Shown here: positions 14,833-21,796 of the stretch, in pieces | Numbering within the stretch: position 1 is the first letter of the stretch | Layout of the letters: each line of letters begins with the position of its first letter | From: UBA2982 sp040081395 | GTDB taxonomy: Bacteria; Gemmatimonadota; Gemmatimonadetes; Longimicrobiales; Gaopeijiaceae | Length of the DNA stretch: 28,049 bases | NCBI GenBank assembly: GCA_040081395.1 | Contig: JBEBGN010000029.1 | Span: 1 to 28,049, forward strand | Reading direction: 5' to 3' | The notes under the pieces: generated by a model | The model's database searches: none | The model's input: the letters and a program-made list of their open reading frames with translations, nothing else | Told to the model about the DNA's origin: nothing | Position numbers and translations under genes: made by a program

Positions 14833-16146
14833 GTGCCGTTCACGAAGGACGACATCGACGCCGTGTCGATCACGCTGCTCGCGAATGGCGAGACGGCGTT
14901 CCAGATGTATCTGACGCGCGGCGGCCTCACCCAGCGGATGGGGTTCAGCGAACGGATCGACCCGTCCGCGATCCTGATCAAGGGGGGCACGGACGCCTTC
15001 GAACCCTTCATGGCGTCCCTGCCGGAATCCCTCCTGGGCGAGGGGGGATTCCTCGACGCGGGTCCCGGAGACGGCGCTCGCCACGAATGGCGCTTCGAGT
15101 TCACCGGCGGCATGAGCTCGATCATCTACGACGTCACCTATCACGCCGGGTCGGCGAGCCTCCCCGACGAGTTCGCCGACATGGTCGTGGTCGCCGAGCG
15201 ACTCACCCACTCCTGGTACATGACGTTGCTGGCGGAAGAGACCGGCATGCCGCTCCCCGCCGATGGCCCCGAGGTGGCCGCACCGGAACCACGCAGCACA
15301 AAGCCGTCGGGGAAGTCCTCCTCGAAGGCCCCCTCGAGGCCCCCGGCCCGTTCCGCCGCGCCGTCCGCCAAGAAGGCCCCAGCCCGGGCGGGTGCCGCGC
15401 GCGCCGGGACCTCGCATCCCATCACCCGCGAGCGCCTGGCCCTGGCGATCCTCATCGACTTCATCGCCTGGATGATCCCCTGGCAGTTTCTGGCCTGGAT
15501 CTTCGGCGGGGGCGCGGGCGAGAGAACCGGCCCTCCCGGCGCGGGCATCATGCTCTTCGCCGTTCTCGAGTTCCTGCTCCTACAGATCGTCCGCAAGTCG
15601 CCGGGATACTGGCTGTTGGGCATCTCCGCACCGGTGGGGAGCAGGCCGGAGGTGGACTCGGATTGGCCGGCCCGGGAATCGAAGGAAACCCTCGCCTTCG
15701 GGATCGCCCTGTGCGCTCTCGGGGTCGCCGGCCTGACGTCCTGGACCCTCTGGCATACGCCCGTGCCCTACTTCGGGCTCGGGTTCCCCCTCTGGCTGTC
15801 CCTGCCGCTGGCCCTGATCGGGAGCGCGGGCCTCATCCTCGGGGGGGGCCTGGTCCTCCGGCTGGACCTCCGCGGCGTCTGGGTTGGCGGGGGGATGGCA
15901 GTTCTGCTCCTCTTGGCGGCCCTCACTGGGTTCGACGGGTGGGGCGCCTTCGTGGACGCGGCGGTGGCGGAGCGCAGCGAGTACGAGGGCAGACCCGTAG
16001 GACAGGGCCTACTGGGGATCTTCCTCGACCTGGTCCCGATCCTGGTGGTGGTGGTTCCGGTTCTCCTGGGAGCCGGGGCCTTCCTCTCCTGGAAGCGGTT
16101 CGAACGACCAGGGGTCAAGGCAACCGTCGCCCCCACGCGGAGTTGA
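14833..16146 (+). CDS. Multi-pass membrane protein, possibly RDD-like, unknown function
   Basis: A 437-residue protein not recognised as a named family. Residues 1-135 form a soluble domain without cysteine. Residues 140-195 are a Pro/Ala/Ser/Lys-rich linker. From about 200 there are about six hydrophobic segments (201-224, 236-253, 286-304, 317-343, 350-366, 394-418). RLALAILIDFIAW followed by KSPGYWLLGIS faintly recalls an RDD domain, whose members start with an Arg/Asp-bearing helix and later show a TPGKxLLGL-like turn; the match is weak. The start is GTG at 14833, five bases after GGAGG; longer in-frame starts would run through the divergent promoter region. A GC hairpin follows at 16217. 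Confidence 0.7.
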   Translation: MPFTKDDIDAVSITLLANGETAFQMYLTRGGLTQRMGFSERIDPSAILIKGGTDAFEPFMASLPESLLGEGGFLDAGPGDGARHEWRFEFTGGMSSIIYDVTYHAGSASLPDEFADMVVVAERLTHSWYMTLLAEETGMPLPADGPEVAAPEPRSTKPSGKSSSKAPSRPPARSAAPSAKKAPARAGAARAGTSHPITRERLALAILIDFIAWMIPWQFLAWIFGGGAGERTGPPGAGIMLFAVLEFLLLQIVRKSPGYWLLGISAPVGSRPEVDSDWPARESKETLAFGIALCALGVAGLTSWTLWHTPVPYFGLGFPLWLSLPLALIGSAGLILGGGLVLRLDLRGVWVGGGMAVLLLLAALTGFDGWGAFVDAAVAERSEYEGRPVGQGLLGIFLDLVPILVVVVPVLLGAGAFLSWKRFERPGVKATVAPTRS

Positions 16147-16216
16147 CCCGCCTCGCCCCTACACGCATCTTGTTCGCGTCCCAGCTAGTGAAGAATCGGG
16201 ACAACACAGTTTGGAA

Positions 16217-16241
16217 GTGGGCCGCGGACCGGCGGCCCCAC
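16217..16241 (+). terminator. GC hairpin after membrane-protein gene
   Basis: GTGGGCCGC (16217-16225) pairs with GCGG-CCCAC (16232-16241) with one bulged C at 16236 and a six-base loop. CTTC follows, as at other terminators here. It may end the upstream gene or be the first stem of the infC leader. Confidence 0.45.
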
Positions 16242-16281
16242 CTTCAGGGCTCAAACGAGCTGACGTGAGGGTCGCAGGCGC

Positions 16282-16346
16282 CACCCGGAATGGTTCGGGT
16301 GCTCGTCGTGGTTGCGGCCCGAGATGTTCTTCGGGCCTTCTTCTTT
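16282..16346 (+). promoter_or_regulatory. Candidate transcription attenuator ahead of infC
   Basis: Four segments can pair in mutually exclusive ways. Segment 1 CACCCG (16282-16287) pairs with segment 2 CGGGTG (16296-16301). Segment 3 GGCCCGA (16316-16322) pairs with segment 4 TCGGGCC (16331-16337), followed by TTCTTCTTT, a T-rich terminator tail unlike the other terminators here. Segment 2 (TCGGGT, 16295-16300) can also pair with segment 3, which would prevent the terminator. A further hairpin, GGCCTTCT (16334-16341) with AGAAGGCC (16350-16357), also competes with segment 4. In Bacillus the infC-rpmI-rplT operon is controlled by L20-dependent termination in its leader, so a similar role is inferred. 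Confidence 0.55.
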
Positions 16347-16395
16347 GGGAGAAGGCCAGCCGTTGGAGACTCGGCCTAGAGACGGAGGAGTGCCA

Positions 16396-16914
16396 ATCGA
16401 AAAGAGAGTCCGCGTAAATGAGCAGATCCGGATCAGCCCAGTTCGGCTGATCCAGGACGATGGCGAGCAGATCGGCATCGTCTCCATCGACGAGGCCCGC
16501 GAGCGGGCCACCAGTCGAGGAATGGATCTGGTGGAAGTCGCGCCGGAGGCCCGGCCCCCCGTCGTCAAAATGATGGACTACGGGAAGTACAAGTACGAGG
16601 CCGCCCGTGCCGCGCGCGAAGCGCGGAAGAAGCAGCACATTATCAAGGTCAAAGAGGTGAAGTTCCGGCCGGGAATCGAGGACCACGACTACGAGTTCAA
16701 AGTGGGCCACGTCCGGCGGTTCCTCGACGAGGGGAACAAGGTCAAGTTGACGATGATGTTCCGGGGGCGGCAGATCACCCATCCCGAGCTCGGTCTCGTG
16801 GTCCTGCAGAAGGTGACGGAGGATCTCAAGGACGTCGCGAAGGTGGAGCAGAATGCCAACATGGAAGGGCGCGCCATGTCGATGGTGGTCGCGCCGATCA
16901 AGATGAAAAATTAG
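16396..16914 (+). CDS. infC: Translation initiation factor IF-3
   Basis: IF-3 binds the 30S subunit, prevents early 50S joining and checks the start codon and initiator tRNA. The N-domain (RVNEQIRISPVRLI...GIVSIDEARERA), linker (VVKMMDYGKYKYE) and C-domain (KEVKFRPGIEDHDYEFK...MMFRGRQITHPELG) are all present. The start is unusual. No ATG lies near the expected N-terminus; ATC at 16396 lies seven bases after GGAGG (16384-16388) and gives a normal 172-residue protein beginning (M)EKRVRVNEQ. GTG at 16390 is only one base from that site. Longer in-frame starts (such as TTG at 16312) would run through the leader hairpins. Infrequent start codons on infC are known (AUU in E. coli) and allow IF-3 to limit its own synthesis. 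Confidence 0.93.
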   Translation: MEKRVRVNEQIRISPVRLIQDDGEQIGIVSIDEARERATSRGMDLVEVAPEARPPVVKMMDYGKYKYEAARAAREARKKQHIIKVKEVKFRPGIEDHDYEFKVGHVRRFLDEGNKVKLTMMFRGRQITHPELGLVVLQKVTEDLKDVAKVEQNANMEGRAMSMVVAPIKMKN

Positions 16915-16918
16915 GAGC

Positions 16919-16934
16919 CGGACCCCAGGGTCCG
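16919..16934 (+). promoter_or_regulatory. Hairpin just ahead of rpmI
   Basis: CGGACCC (16919-16925) pairs with GGGTCCG (16928-16934), ending nine bases before the rpmI ATG. The only GGG-rich bases near that start are inside the stem, so rpmI lacks an exposed Shine-Dalgarno sequence. L20-dependent or coupled translation is possible. Confidence 0.35.
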
Positions 16935-16943
16935 TTGCCTGTC

Positions 16944-17141
16944 ATGCCGAAAATGAAAACGCACCGCGGCGCGAAGAAGCGTCTGAAGAAGACCGCCAGC
17001 GGGAAGCTCAAGAGGATGCGCGCCTACAAGAGCCACATCCTCACCAAGAAGTCGAAGAAGCGTAAGCGCCGGCTGCGTAAGCCCGACCTGGTGTTCAAGG
17101 GTGAGGCAAAGCGGCTCGTCAAAATTCTACCCTACGACTGA
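16944..17141 (+). CDS. rpmI: 50S ribosomal protein bL35
   Basis: A 65-residue, strongly basic protein of the large ribosomal subunit. It starts MPKMKTHRGAKKRLKKT, the family signature, and ends with VKILPYD, close to the usual length. The ATG at 16944 is the family's normal start; an in-frame TTG at 16935 is not needed. It lies 29 bases after infC and 12 bases before rplT, the common infC-rpmI-rplT order. A hairpin lies in the infC-rpmI gap and no good ribosome site is exposed, so expression may depend on translation of infC. Confidence 0.97.
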   Translation: MPKMKTHRGAKKRLKKTASGKLKRMRAYKSHILTKKSKKRKRRLRKPDLVFKGEAKRLVKILPYD

Positions 17142-17153
17142 GGAGGACGACCG

Positions 17154-17519
17154 ATGCCACGCGCAACCTCCGCTCCCGCAAGGAAGAAGCGTAGGAAAAA
17201 GCTGTTCAAGGCCGCGAAGGGGTACTTTGGCGGTAGAAAGAACCTCTACGTCGCGGCAAAGGACGGCGTCGAGAAGGGATGGGAACACGCCTACCGCGAT
17301 CGCAAGAAGAAGAAGCGCAACTTCCGCGCTCTCTGGATCGCACGTATCAACGCGGCCGTCCGTATGCACGACCTCTCCTACTCCAAGTTCATCGCCGGAC
17401 TCAAGCAGGCCGGTGTGGAGTTGGACCGGAAGGCACTCGCCGACTTGGCTGTTCGGAGCCCGGAAGCGTTCGGCGCCGTGGTCGACCGCGCCAAGGCAGC
17501 TCTGGCCGTAAAGGCTTGA
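17154..17519 (+). CDS. rplT: 50S ribosomal protein bL20
   Basis: A 121-residue early-assembly protein of the large subunit that binds 23S rRNA. The basic N-terminal arm (RKKRRKKLFKAAKGYFGGRKNLY) and the globular part (RDRKKKKRNFRALWIARINAAVR) are typical. In several bacteria bL20 also represses its own operon by binding the leader or the rpmI region, which makes the hairpins upstream of infC and rpmI relevant. The ATG follows AGGAGG (17141-17146) at seven bases, much stronger than the site of rpmI. Confidence 0.97.
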   Translation: MPRATSAPARKKRRKKLFKAAKGYFGGRKNLYVAAKDGVEKGWEHAYRDRKKKKRNFRALWIARINAAVRMHDLSYSKFIAGLKQAGVELDRKALADLAVRSPEAFGAVVDRAKAALAVKA

Positions 17520-17531
17520 TGCGAGACGGGC

Positions 17532-17546
17532 GGCCCCACCGGGGCC
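17532..17546 (+). other. Hairpin and C9 tract between rplT and pheS
   Basis: GGCCCC (17532-17537) pairs with GGGGCC (17541-17546) around ACC. Nine consecutive C residues occupy 17545-17553. The stem is in the 43-base gap before pheS and could be a weak terminator or RNA processing point that lowers pheST relative to the ribosomal genes. Confidence 0.35.
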
Positions 17547-17562
17547 CCCCCCCGCTCCAGGT

Positions 17563-18585
17563 ATGACTGACACCGACCTGGTCGGAGCGCTGCGGGCGCT
17601 CGAGCAGGAGGCCCTGGCCGCGATCGCCGCGGCCGGCGACGAGGCCGCGCTCGAGAGTGTGCGCGTCGCCTATCTGGGTCGCACCGAGGGGAGCATCTCC
17701 AAGGTGCTGCGCGGACTCGGCGCGCTGTCCGCTGAAGCCAAGCCCGCGGTCGGCCAGGAAGCCAACCGCGTGAAGGGCGTCGTGAGCGCCGCGCTCGAGC
17801 AGAAAGGTGCGGCGCTTGCCCAGTCGACCAACGGTGCGACCGAGGACCTCTCGCTGCCCGCGCGCTCGCCGTGGCAGGGTGCACTGCACCCCATCACCCA
17901 GGCCGTCGACGAGATCTGGCACATCTTCCGCGACATGGGCTTCGCGCGCGCGCGGGGGCCGGAAGCGGACACGGCCTGGTACAATTTCGAGGCGCTGAAT
18001 ACCCCCCTCGACCACCCCGCGGCCGACGAGCAGGATACGCTCTACCTGGTCGACTCGGTGCTGCTGCGAAGCCACACCTCGCCGGTTCAAGTGCGCACCA
18101 TGGAGGCGCATGAGCCTCCCATCCGCATCGTCGCGCCGGGCTGGGTCTACCGGCGCGACACCTACGACGCGACGCACACACCCGCGTTCATGCAGATCGA
18201 GGGGCTGGTGATCGACGAGGGCGTGTCCTTCGTCGACTTCAAGGCCACCCTCGCGGAGTTCGCGCGCAGGTACTGGGGGGCCGACACCCAGATCCGCTTC
18301 CGCCCGTCCTTCTTCCCGTTCACGGAGCCCTCGGCCGAGGTCGACGTGAAGCGCGTGCTCACCAAGCCTGACGGCACCCGCGTCGAGACCGACTGGCTCG
18401 AGGTCATGGGTGCGGGCATGGTCGATCCCGCGGTGCTCGAGAACGTGGGGTACGACTCGGAGCGCTACACGGGCTGGGCCTTCGGCATGGGCCCGGCGCG
18501 CATCGCCATGCTCAAGCACGGGGTCACCGATCTGCGCACGTTCTTCGAGAATGACGTGCGCTTCTTGGCGCAGTTCGCGAAATGA
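17563..18585 (+). CDS. pheS: Phenylalanyl-tRNA synthetase alpha subunit
   Basis: A 340-residue catalytic subunit of the (alpha-beta)2 enzyme. The N-terminal coiled coil (about 1-85) that binds tRNA precedes the class II core. Motif 2 region is VYRRDTYDATHTPAFMQIEGL and motif 3 region is GWAFGMGPARIAMLKHGV. The C-terminal FFENDVRFLAQF is the family's usual end. PFTEPSAEVDV in the core confirms the assignment. No T-box is seen upstream. The stop overlaps the pheT start by four bases (ATGA), the usual coupling that keeps the two subunits equal. Confidence 0.97.
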   Translation: MTDTDLVGALRALEQEALAAIAAAGDEAALESVRVAYLGRTEGSISKVLRGLGALSAEAKPAVGQEANRVKGVVSAALEQKGAALAQSTNGATEDLSLPARSPWQGALHPITQAVDEIWHIFRDMGFARARGPEADTAWYNFEALNTPLDHPAADEQDTLYLVDSVLLRSHTSPVQVRTMEAHEPPIRIVAPGWVYRRDTYDATHTPAFMQIEGLVIDEGVSFVDFKATLAEFARRYWGADTQIRFRPSFFPFTEPSAEVDVKRVLTKPDGTRVETDWLEVMGAGMVDPAVLENVGYDSERYTGWAFGMGPARIAMLKHGVTDLRTFFENDVRFLAQFAK

Positions 18586-20987
18586 AGACCTCGGCGCGCT
18601 GGCTGCGGGACCTCGTCCCCGGGCTCGATCTGTCGGCCCAGGCGATCGCCGATCGTTTGGCCCTGAGGGGTGCGCCCGTCGAGTCGATCGTGTCCCCCGG
18701 CGAGGGCCTACGGGATGTCGTCGTCGGCAAGGTGCTGACGGCCGAGCGCCACCCCAATGCGGACCGTCTCTCGCTCTGCACCGTGGATGGGGGGCAGGGG
18801 GTCGTGAGCGTGGTGTGTGGTGCGCCCAACGTGCGCGCCGGAGGGTGGTACCCGTTCGCTCCGGTGGGCGCCTTACTTCCGGGTGGACTCGAGATCAAGA
18901 AGGCGAAGATCCGAGGTGAGACATCGCAAGGCATGTTGTGCTCCGCCAAGGAGTTGGGGCTCAGTGGCGAACACGCCGGCATTCTCGAGATGGCGGGGGA
19001 GTTCACCCCCGGTGAGTCCTTCGTGGCTGCCATGGGACTCGACGATGCCACCCTCGACGTCGAGGTCACGGTCAATCGCGGGGACCTGTTGTCGCATGTG
19101 GGGATCGCCCGGGAGCTCGCCGAAATCGGCTCCGGAGACATCACCCTCACCACGATTCCGGGAGCACCGAGCCCGACCTTCCGCTACGAACAGGGTGCGC
19201 CGGAAGTCCGCGTCGGGAAGGTCTCCGTCCGCATCCAGGATGCCGACCTCTGCTCGCGCTACCTCGGCGCCGTCATCCGGGGCATCCGGGTCGGTCCGTC
19301 GCCGACCTGGCTCCAGGAGCGGCTGCGGGGAGCCGGCGCGCGTCCCATCAACAACGTGGTCGACGCGACCAACTACGTGATGCTCGAGCTGGGGCACCCG
19401 CTGCACGCGTTCGACCTGGGACGCCTGGCGGGCTCGGCCGTCGTGGTGCGGCGCGCAGGCCTCGGCGAAAAGAGCTTCACGACGCTGGACGGCACGGAGC
19501 GCGCGCTCTCGGCCGACATGCTCATGATCTGTGACGCCGAGAAGCCGGTCGGCGTGGCAGGTGTCATGGGGGGCCTGCACTCCGAGGTCGAGTCCGACAC
19601 GACGGACGTGTTGCTCGAGTGCGCGCTCTTCCAACCGAAGTCGATCCGCGCGACCCGCAAGGCACTCGGTATGTCGACGGATGCCTCGTATCGATTCGAG
19701 CGCGGCGTCGATCCGGACGGCATGCGCCGGGCAGTGGAGCGCTGCGTCGTGCTCATTCTCGCGACCGCGGGGGGCACGCTCGACGGTCCCGTGCTCGATT
19801 GCGCTCCCGCGGTGTTCGAGCCGCAGGTGGTCGGGCTGCGCCTCGCGCGCATCGAGCGGTTGCTCGGGGTGCCGTTCACCTCGAAGGCGGTTCGCGCCCT
19901 TCTGTCGCCGCTCGGCTTCCAGGTGGTCGACGAGCAGGCGGGTACCCTGCAGGTGCGCGTGCCGGGTTTCCGGAGCTGGGACGTGCGGCGGGAGGTCGAT
20001 CTCATCGAGGAGATCGCGCGCACGCACGGGTTCGACAACTTCCCCGCGACGCTCGGGCCGTACCGGGCCGGCACGGTCCCGGATCATCCGCTCTTCCAGC
20101 TCGAGGACGAGCTGCGCGCGGCGCTGGTCGCGCGCGGTCTCTTCGAGGCGCACACGCCGGCGTTCGCACCCGAGAGTGACGGAGACGTCGAGGTCTCGAA
20201 TCCGCTCTCGGCCACCGAACGGTACCTGCGGGGCTCCCTGGTGCCGGGGCTCCTGCGGCGCGTGGAGCACAACTTTGCGCACGGGAATCGGGACGTGCGC
20301 CTCTTCGAGATCGGGACGTCGTTCCGGCGTGCTGGGTCCGGTGTGCCCCCCCTCGAAGCCACCTGTCTCGCGGCCACGCTCACCGGGCAACGCGCGCCCT
20401 CGCACTGGTCCGCGGAGGATGAGGCGCTCAGCGTGTGGGACCTGAAAGGCCTGCTCGAGGAGGTCGCCCGACGCACGCACGGCGGCGCGGCCTCGGTGGC
20501 TCCGGGCTGCACCGACCCCCGCTTCGACGGGTCCGCCGCGTTCACGGTCACGCTCGGCGATGGCACCGTGGTGGGGCGCGGCGGCAGGGTGGCCGCAGGC
20601 AGAGTGGACGCGCCGGTCTGGGCCGGGTCGGTGTGGGCTCTCGAGGTCATCCTCCCCGTGATGCCACGCGCCGCGGCTCCCGTGACCTATCGCGCGTTGC
20701 CCACGTTCCCACCGATCGACCGCGACCTCGCGCTGATCGTTCCCGCCGGGGTCGATGCAGCGGCCGTGTCGGGCACGATCGCGAAGCGGGCCGGAGCGCT
20801 CCTCGAGGAGGTCGCGCTCTTCGACGTCTACACGGGGCAGGGGATTCCCACCGGCACGCGCTCTCTGGCATTCCGCTTGCGCTTCCGTGCGGCGGAGCGG
20901 ACCCTGAAGGACACCGAAGTCGATCGGGCCCTGGAGTCCGTGCTCGAGAAGCTGAAGGAGGAGTTGGGTGTCGAACCTCGTGGGTAA
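18582..20987 (+). CDS. pheT: Phenylalanyl-tRNA synthetase beta subunit
   Basis: An 801-residue subunit of the usual length. Domains in order are the N-terminal domain, a tRNA-binding (EMAP-like) domain (about 40-150, VVVGKVLTAERHPNADRLSLCTVDGG), the editing B3/4 domain (about 210-390, with RPINNVVDATNYVMLELGHPLHAFD), B5 (about 405-475), the catalytic-like core (about 480-690) and the C-terminal anticodon-binding FDX-ACB fold (about 705-800, FPPIDRDLALIVP). It helps bind tRNA-Phe and edits Tyr-tRNA-Phe. The next gene starts inside its last 20 bases. Confidence 0.97.
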   Translation: MKTSARWLRDLVPGLDLSAQAIADRLALRGAPVESIVSPGEGLRDVVVGKVLTAERHPNADRLSLCTVDGGQGVVSVVCGAPNVRAGGWYPFAPVGALLPGGLEIKKAKIRGETSQGMLCSAKELGLSGEHAGILEMAGEFTPGESFVAAMGLDDATLDVEVTVNRGDLLSHVGIARELAEIGSGDITLTTIPGAPSPTFRYEQGAPEVRVGKVSVRIQDADLCSRYLGAVIRGIRVGPSPTWLQERLRGAGARPINNVVDATNYVMLELGHPLHAFDLGRLAGSAVVVRRAGLGEKSFTTLDGTERALSADMLMICDAEKPVGVAGVMGGLHSEVESDTTDVLLECALFQPKSIRATRKALGMSTDASYRFERGVDPDGMRRAVERCVVLILATAGGTLDGPVLDCAPAVFEPQVVGLRLARIERLLGVPFTSKAVRALLSPLGFQVVDEQAGTLQVRVPGFRSWDVRREVDLIEEIARTHGFDNFPATLGPYRAGTVPDHPLFQLEDELRAALVARGLFEAHTPAFAPESDGDVEVSNPLSATERYLRGSLVPGLLRRVEHNFAHGNRDVRLFEIGTSFRRAGSGVPPLEATCLAATLTGQRAPSHWSAEDEALSVWDLKGLLEEVARRTHGGAASVAPGCTDPRFDGSAAFTVTLGDGTVVGRGGRVAAGRVDAPVWAGSVWALEVILPVMPRAAAPVTYRALPTFPPIDRDLALIVPAGVDAAAVSGTIAKRAGALLEEVALFDVYTGQGIPTGTRSLAFRLRFRAAERTLKDTEVDRALESVLEKLKEELGVEPRG

Positions 20988-21279
20988 CGAAGCGCTGCCC
21001 GACCGGGCCGCGTTCGAGGCGCTCGAACGCGCGGTCGGCGACCTGCTCGACCGCCTGACCTGGCTGCACGACCGCGCCGCGCTCGCCGAAGAGAAGAGCG
21101 AGGACCTCCAGGAGATGCTCCAGCGGTTCACGGGCTCCGAGGTGGACGCCGCGCAGATCGTCTCCCGCCTGCGCCACCTGGAGAGCGAGAACGCCGACCT
21201 GCGGACCCGACTCGAACAGGGAAGGGCCGGTGTCGACCGGCTGCTCGCCAAGATCCGCTTCCTCGAAGCGCAGCAGTAG
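20968..21279 (+). CDS. Small coiled-coil protein between pheT and zapA
   Basis: A 103-residue protein of unknown function. It starts with GTG and overlaps the pheT end by 20 bases; GGAGG lies just upstream (20956-20962 region, within pheT). Heptad-like leucines and charged residues run through two segments, about 14-55 (AFEALERAVGDLLDRLTWL...EDLQEMLQRF) and about 62-102 (QIVSRLRHLESENADLRTRLEQ). No signal peptide or membrane segment is seen. It lies 13 bases before zapA. Because ZapA works with the coiled-coil protein ZapB in E. coli, a division role is a reasonable guess, but no sequence match to ZapB is claimed. Confidence 0.75.
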   Translation: MSNLVGNEALPDRAAFEALERAVGDLLDRLTWLHDRAALAEEKSEDLQEMLQRFTGSEVDAAQIVSRLRHLESENADLRTRLEQGRAGVDRLLAKIRFLEAQQ

Positions 21280-21292
21280 AAAGGGGCCAGGC

Positions 21293-21601
21293 ATGAGTGT
21301 CGAGAAGATGTCGGTCACGGTGCGCATCGCCGGAGAGGAGCACACCATCCGAGCGAGCGCCGAACCGGCCTATACGCGACGGTGCGCGAAGCTCGTCGAC
21401 GACCGCATCCATCAGATCCGCCTCCAGGCGGGGCTCATCGAGGGGCACAAGGCAGCCATCCTGGCCGCGCTCTCCATCGCCGACGAGTGTTTCCAGGCCC
21501 AGGAAGAGCTGGCCCGCATTCGTGAGGAGACGGCAGAGCGGGCCGCCGAGTTGACCCGTCGCATTCGCGTCGCGACCGAGGGCGCCCCGCCGCAGGGCTG
21601 A
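21293..21601 (+). CDS. zapA: Cell division protein ZapA
   Basis: A 102-residue ZapA-family protein that binds FtsZ and bundles protofilaments at the division ring. The globular head carries SVTVRIAGEEHTIRASAEPAYTRRCAKLVDDRI (about 6-40). A helical tail follows (KAAILAALSIADECFQAQEELARIREETAERAAEL). The family's SVTVRIAGEEYTIR-like start is clear. The ATG at 21293 is the natural start; longer in-frame starts would overlap the coiled-coil gene. It follows that gene by 13 bases and is followed by a GC hairpin. Confidence 0.88.
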   Translation: MSVEKMSVTVRIAGEEHTIRASAEPAYTRRCAKLVDDRIHQIRLQAGLIEGHKAAILAALSIADECFQAQEELARIREETAERAAELTRRIRVATEGAPPQG

Positions 21602-21624
21602 CCCGGGGACGCGCCGGAGCGAGA

Positions 21625-21644
21625 GGCCGGGCCAGGCCCCGGCC
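21625..21644 (+). terminator. GC hairpin after zapA
   Basis: GGCCGGG (21625-21631) pairs with CCCGGCC (21638-21644) around six bases. It has no T tract, like most hairpins between genes here. It may end the pheS-zapA operon. The remaining gap to 21796 holds a possible promoter and a leader but no gene I can support. Confidence 0.45.
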
Positions 21645-21662
21645 GCAGGAGCGGGCCGCGGC

Positions 21663-21692
21663 TTGCGGTCGCGTTCACGCCCCGTCTATTCT
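21663..21692 (+). promoter_or_regulatory. Possible promoter of rny
   Basis: TTGCGG (21663-21668) is followed after 18 bases by TATTCT (21687-21692), which matches four of six -10 bases. It would give a leader of about 95 bases. Near its end TCGGC (21761-21765) can pair with GCCGA (21777-21781), followed by TTTT. Confidence 0.4.
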
Positions 21693-21796
21693 CCCCGCGT
21701 CATTGGACCCGCACGACCTCCCCCCTTCATGGCGGGCCGACGCGGGCATTTCGCTCACCTTCGGCTGTACGAGTCGGCCGATTTTGGAGTCTCTAC

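Noticed and set aside
14649..16268. Second plus-strand frame overlapping the membrane-protein gene
   Set aside because: Arg/Gly/Pro-rich composition without membrane segments; the chosen frame has a GGAGG site and clear hydrophobic helices.
18873..21251. Long open frame on the minus strand opposite pheT and zapA
   Set aside because: It mirrors pheT and zapA codons in GC-rich DNA, is rich in Arg, His and Asp, and shows no family motif. The plus-strand genes are certain.
21602..21796. 6S RNA gene after zapA
   Set aside because: Position is suggestive but I could not find the closing stem or the promoter-like bubble; kept only as a finding to check.
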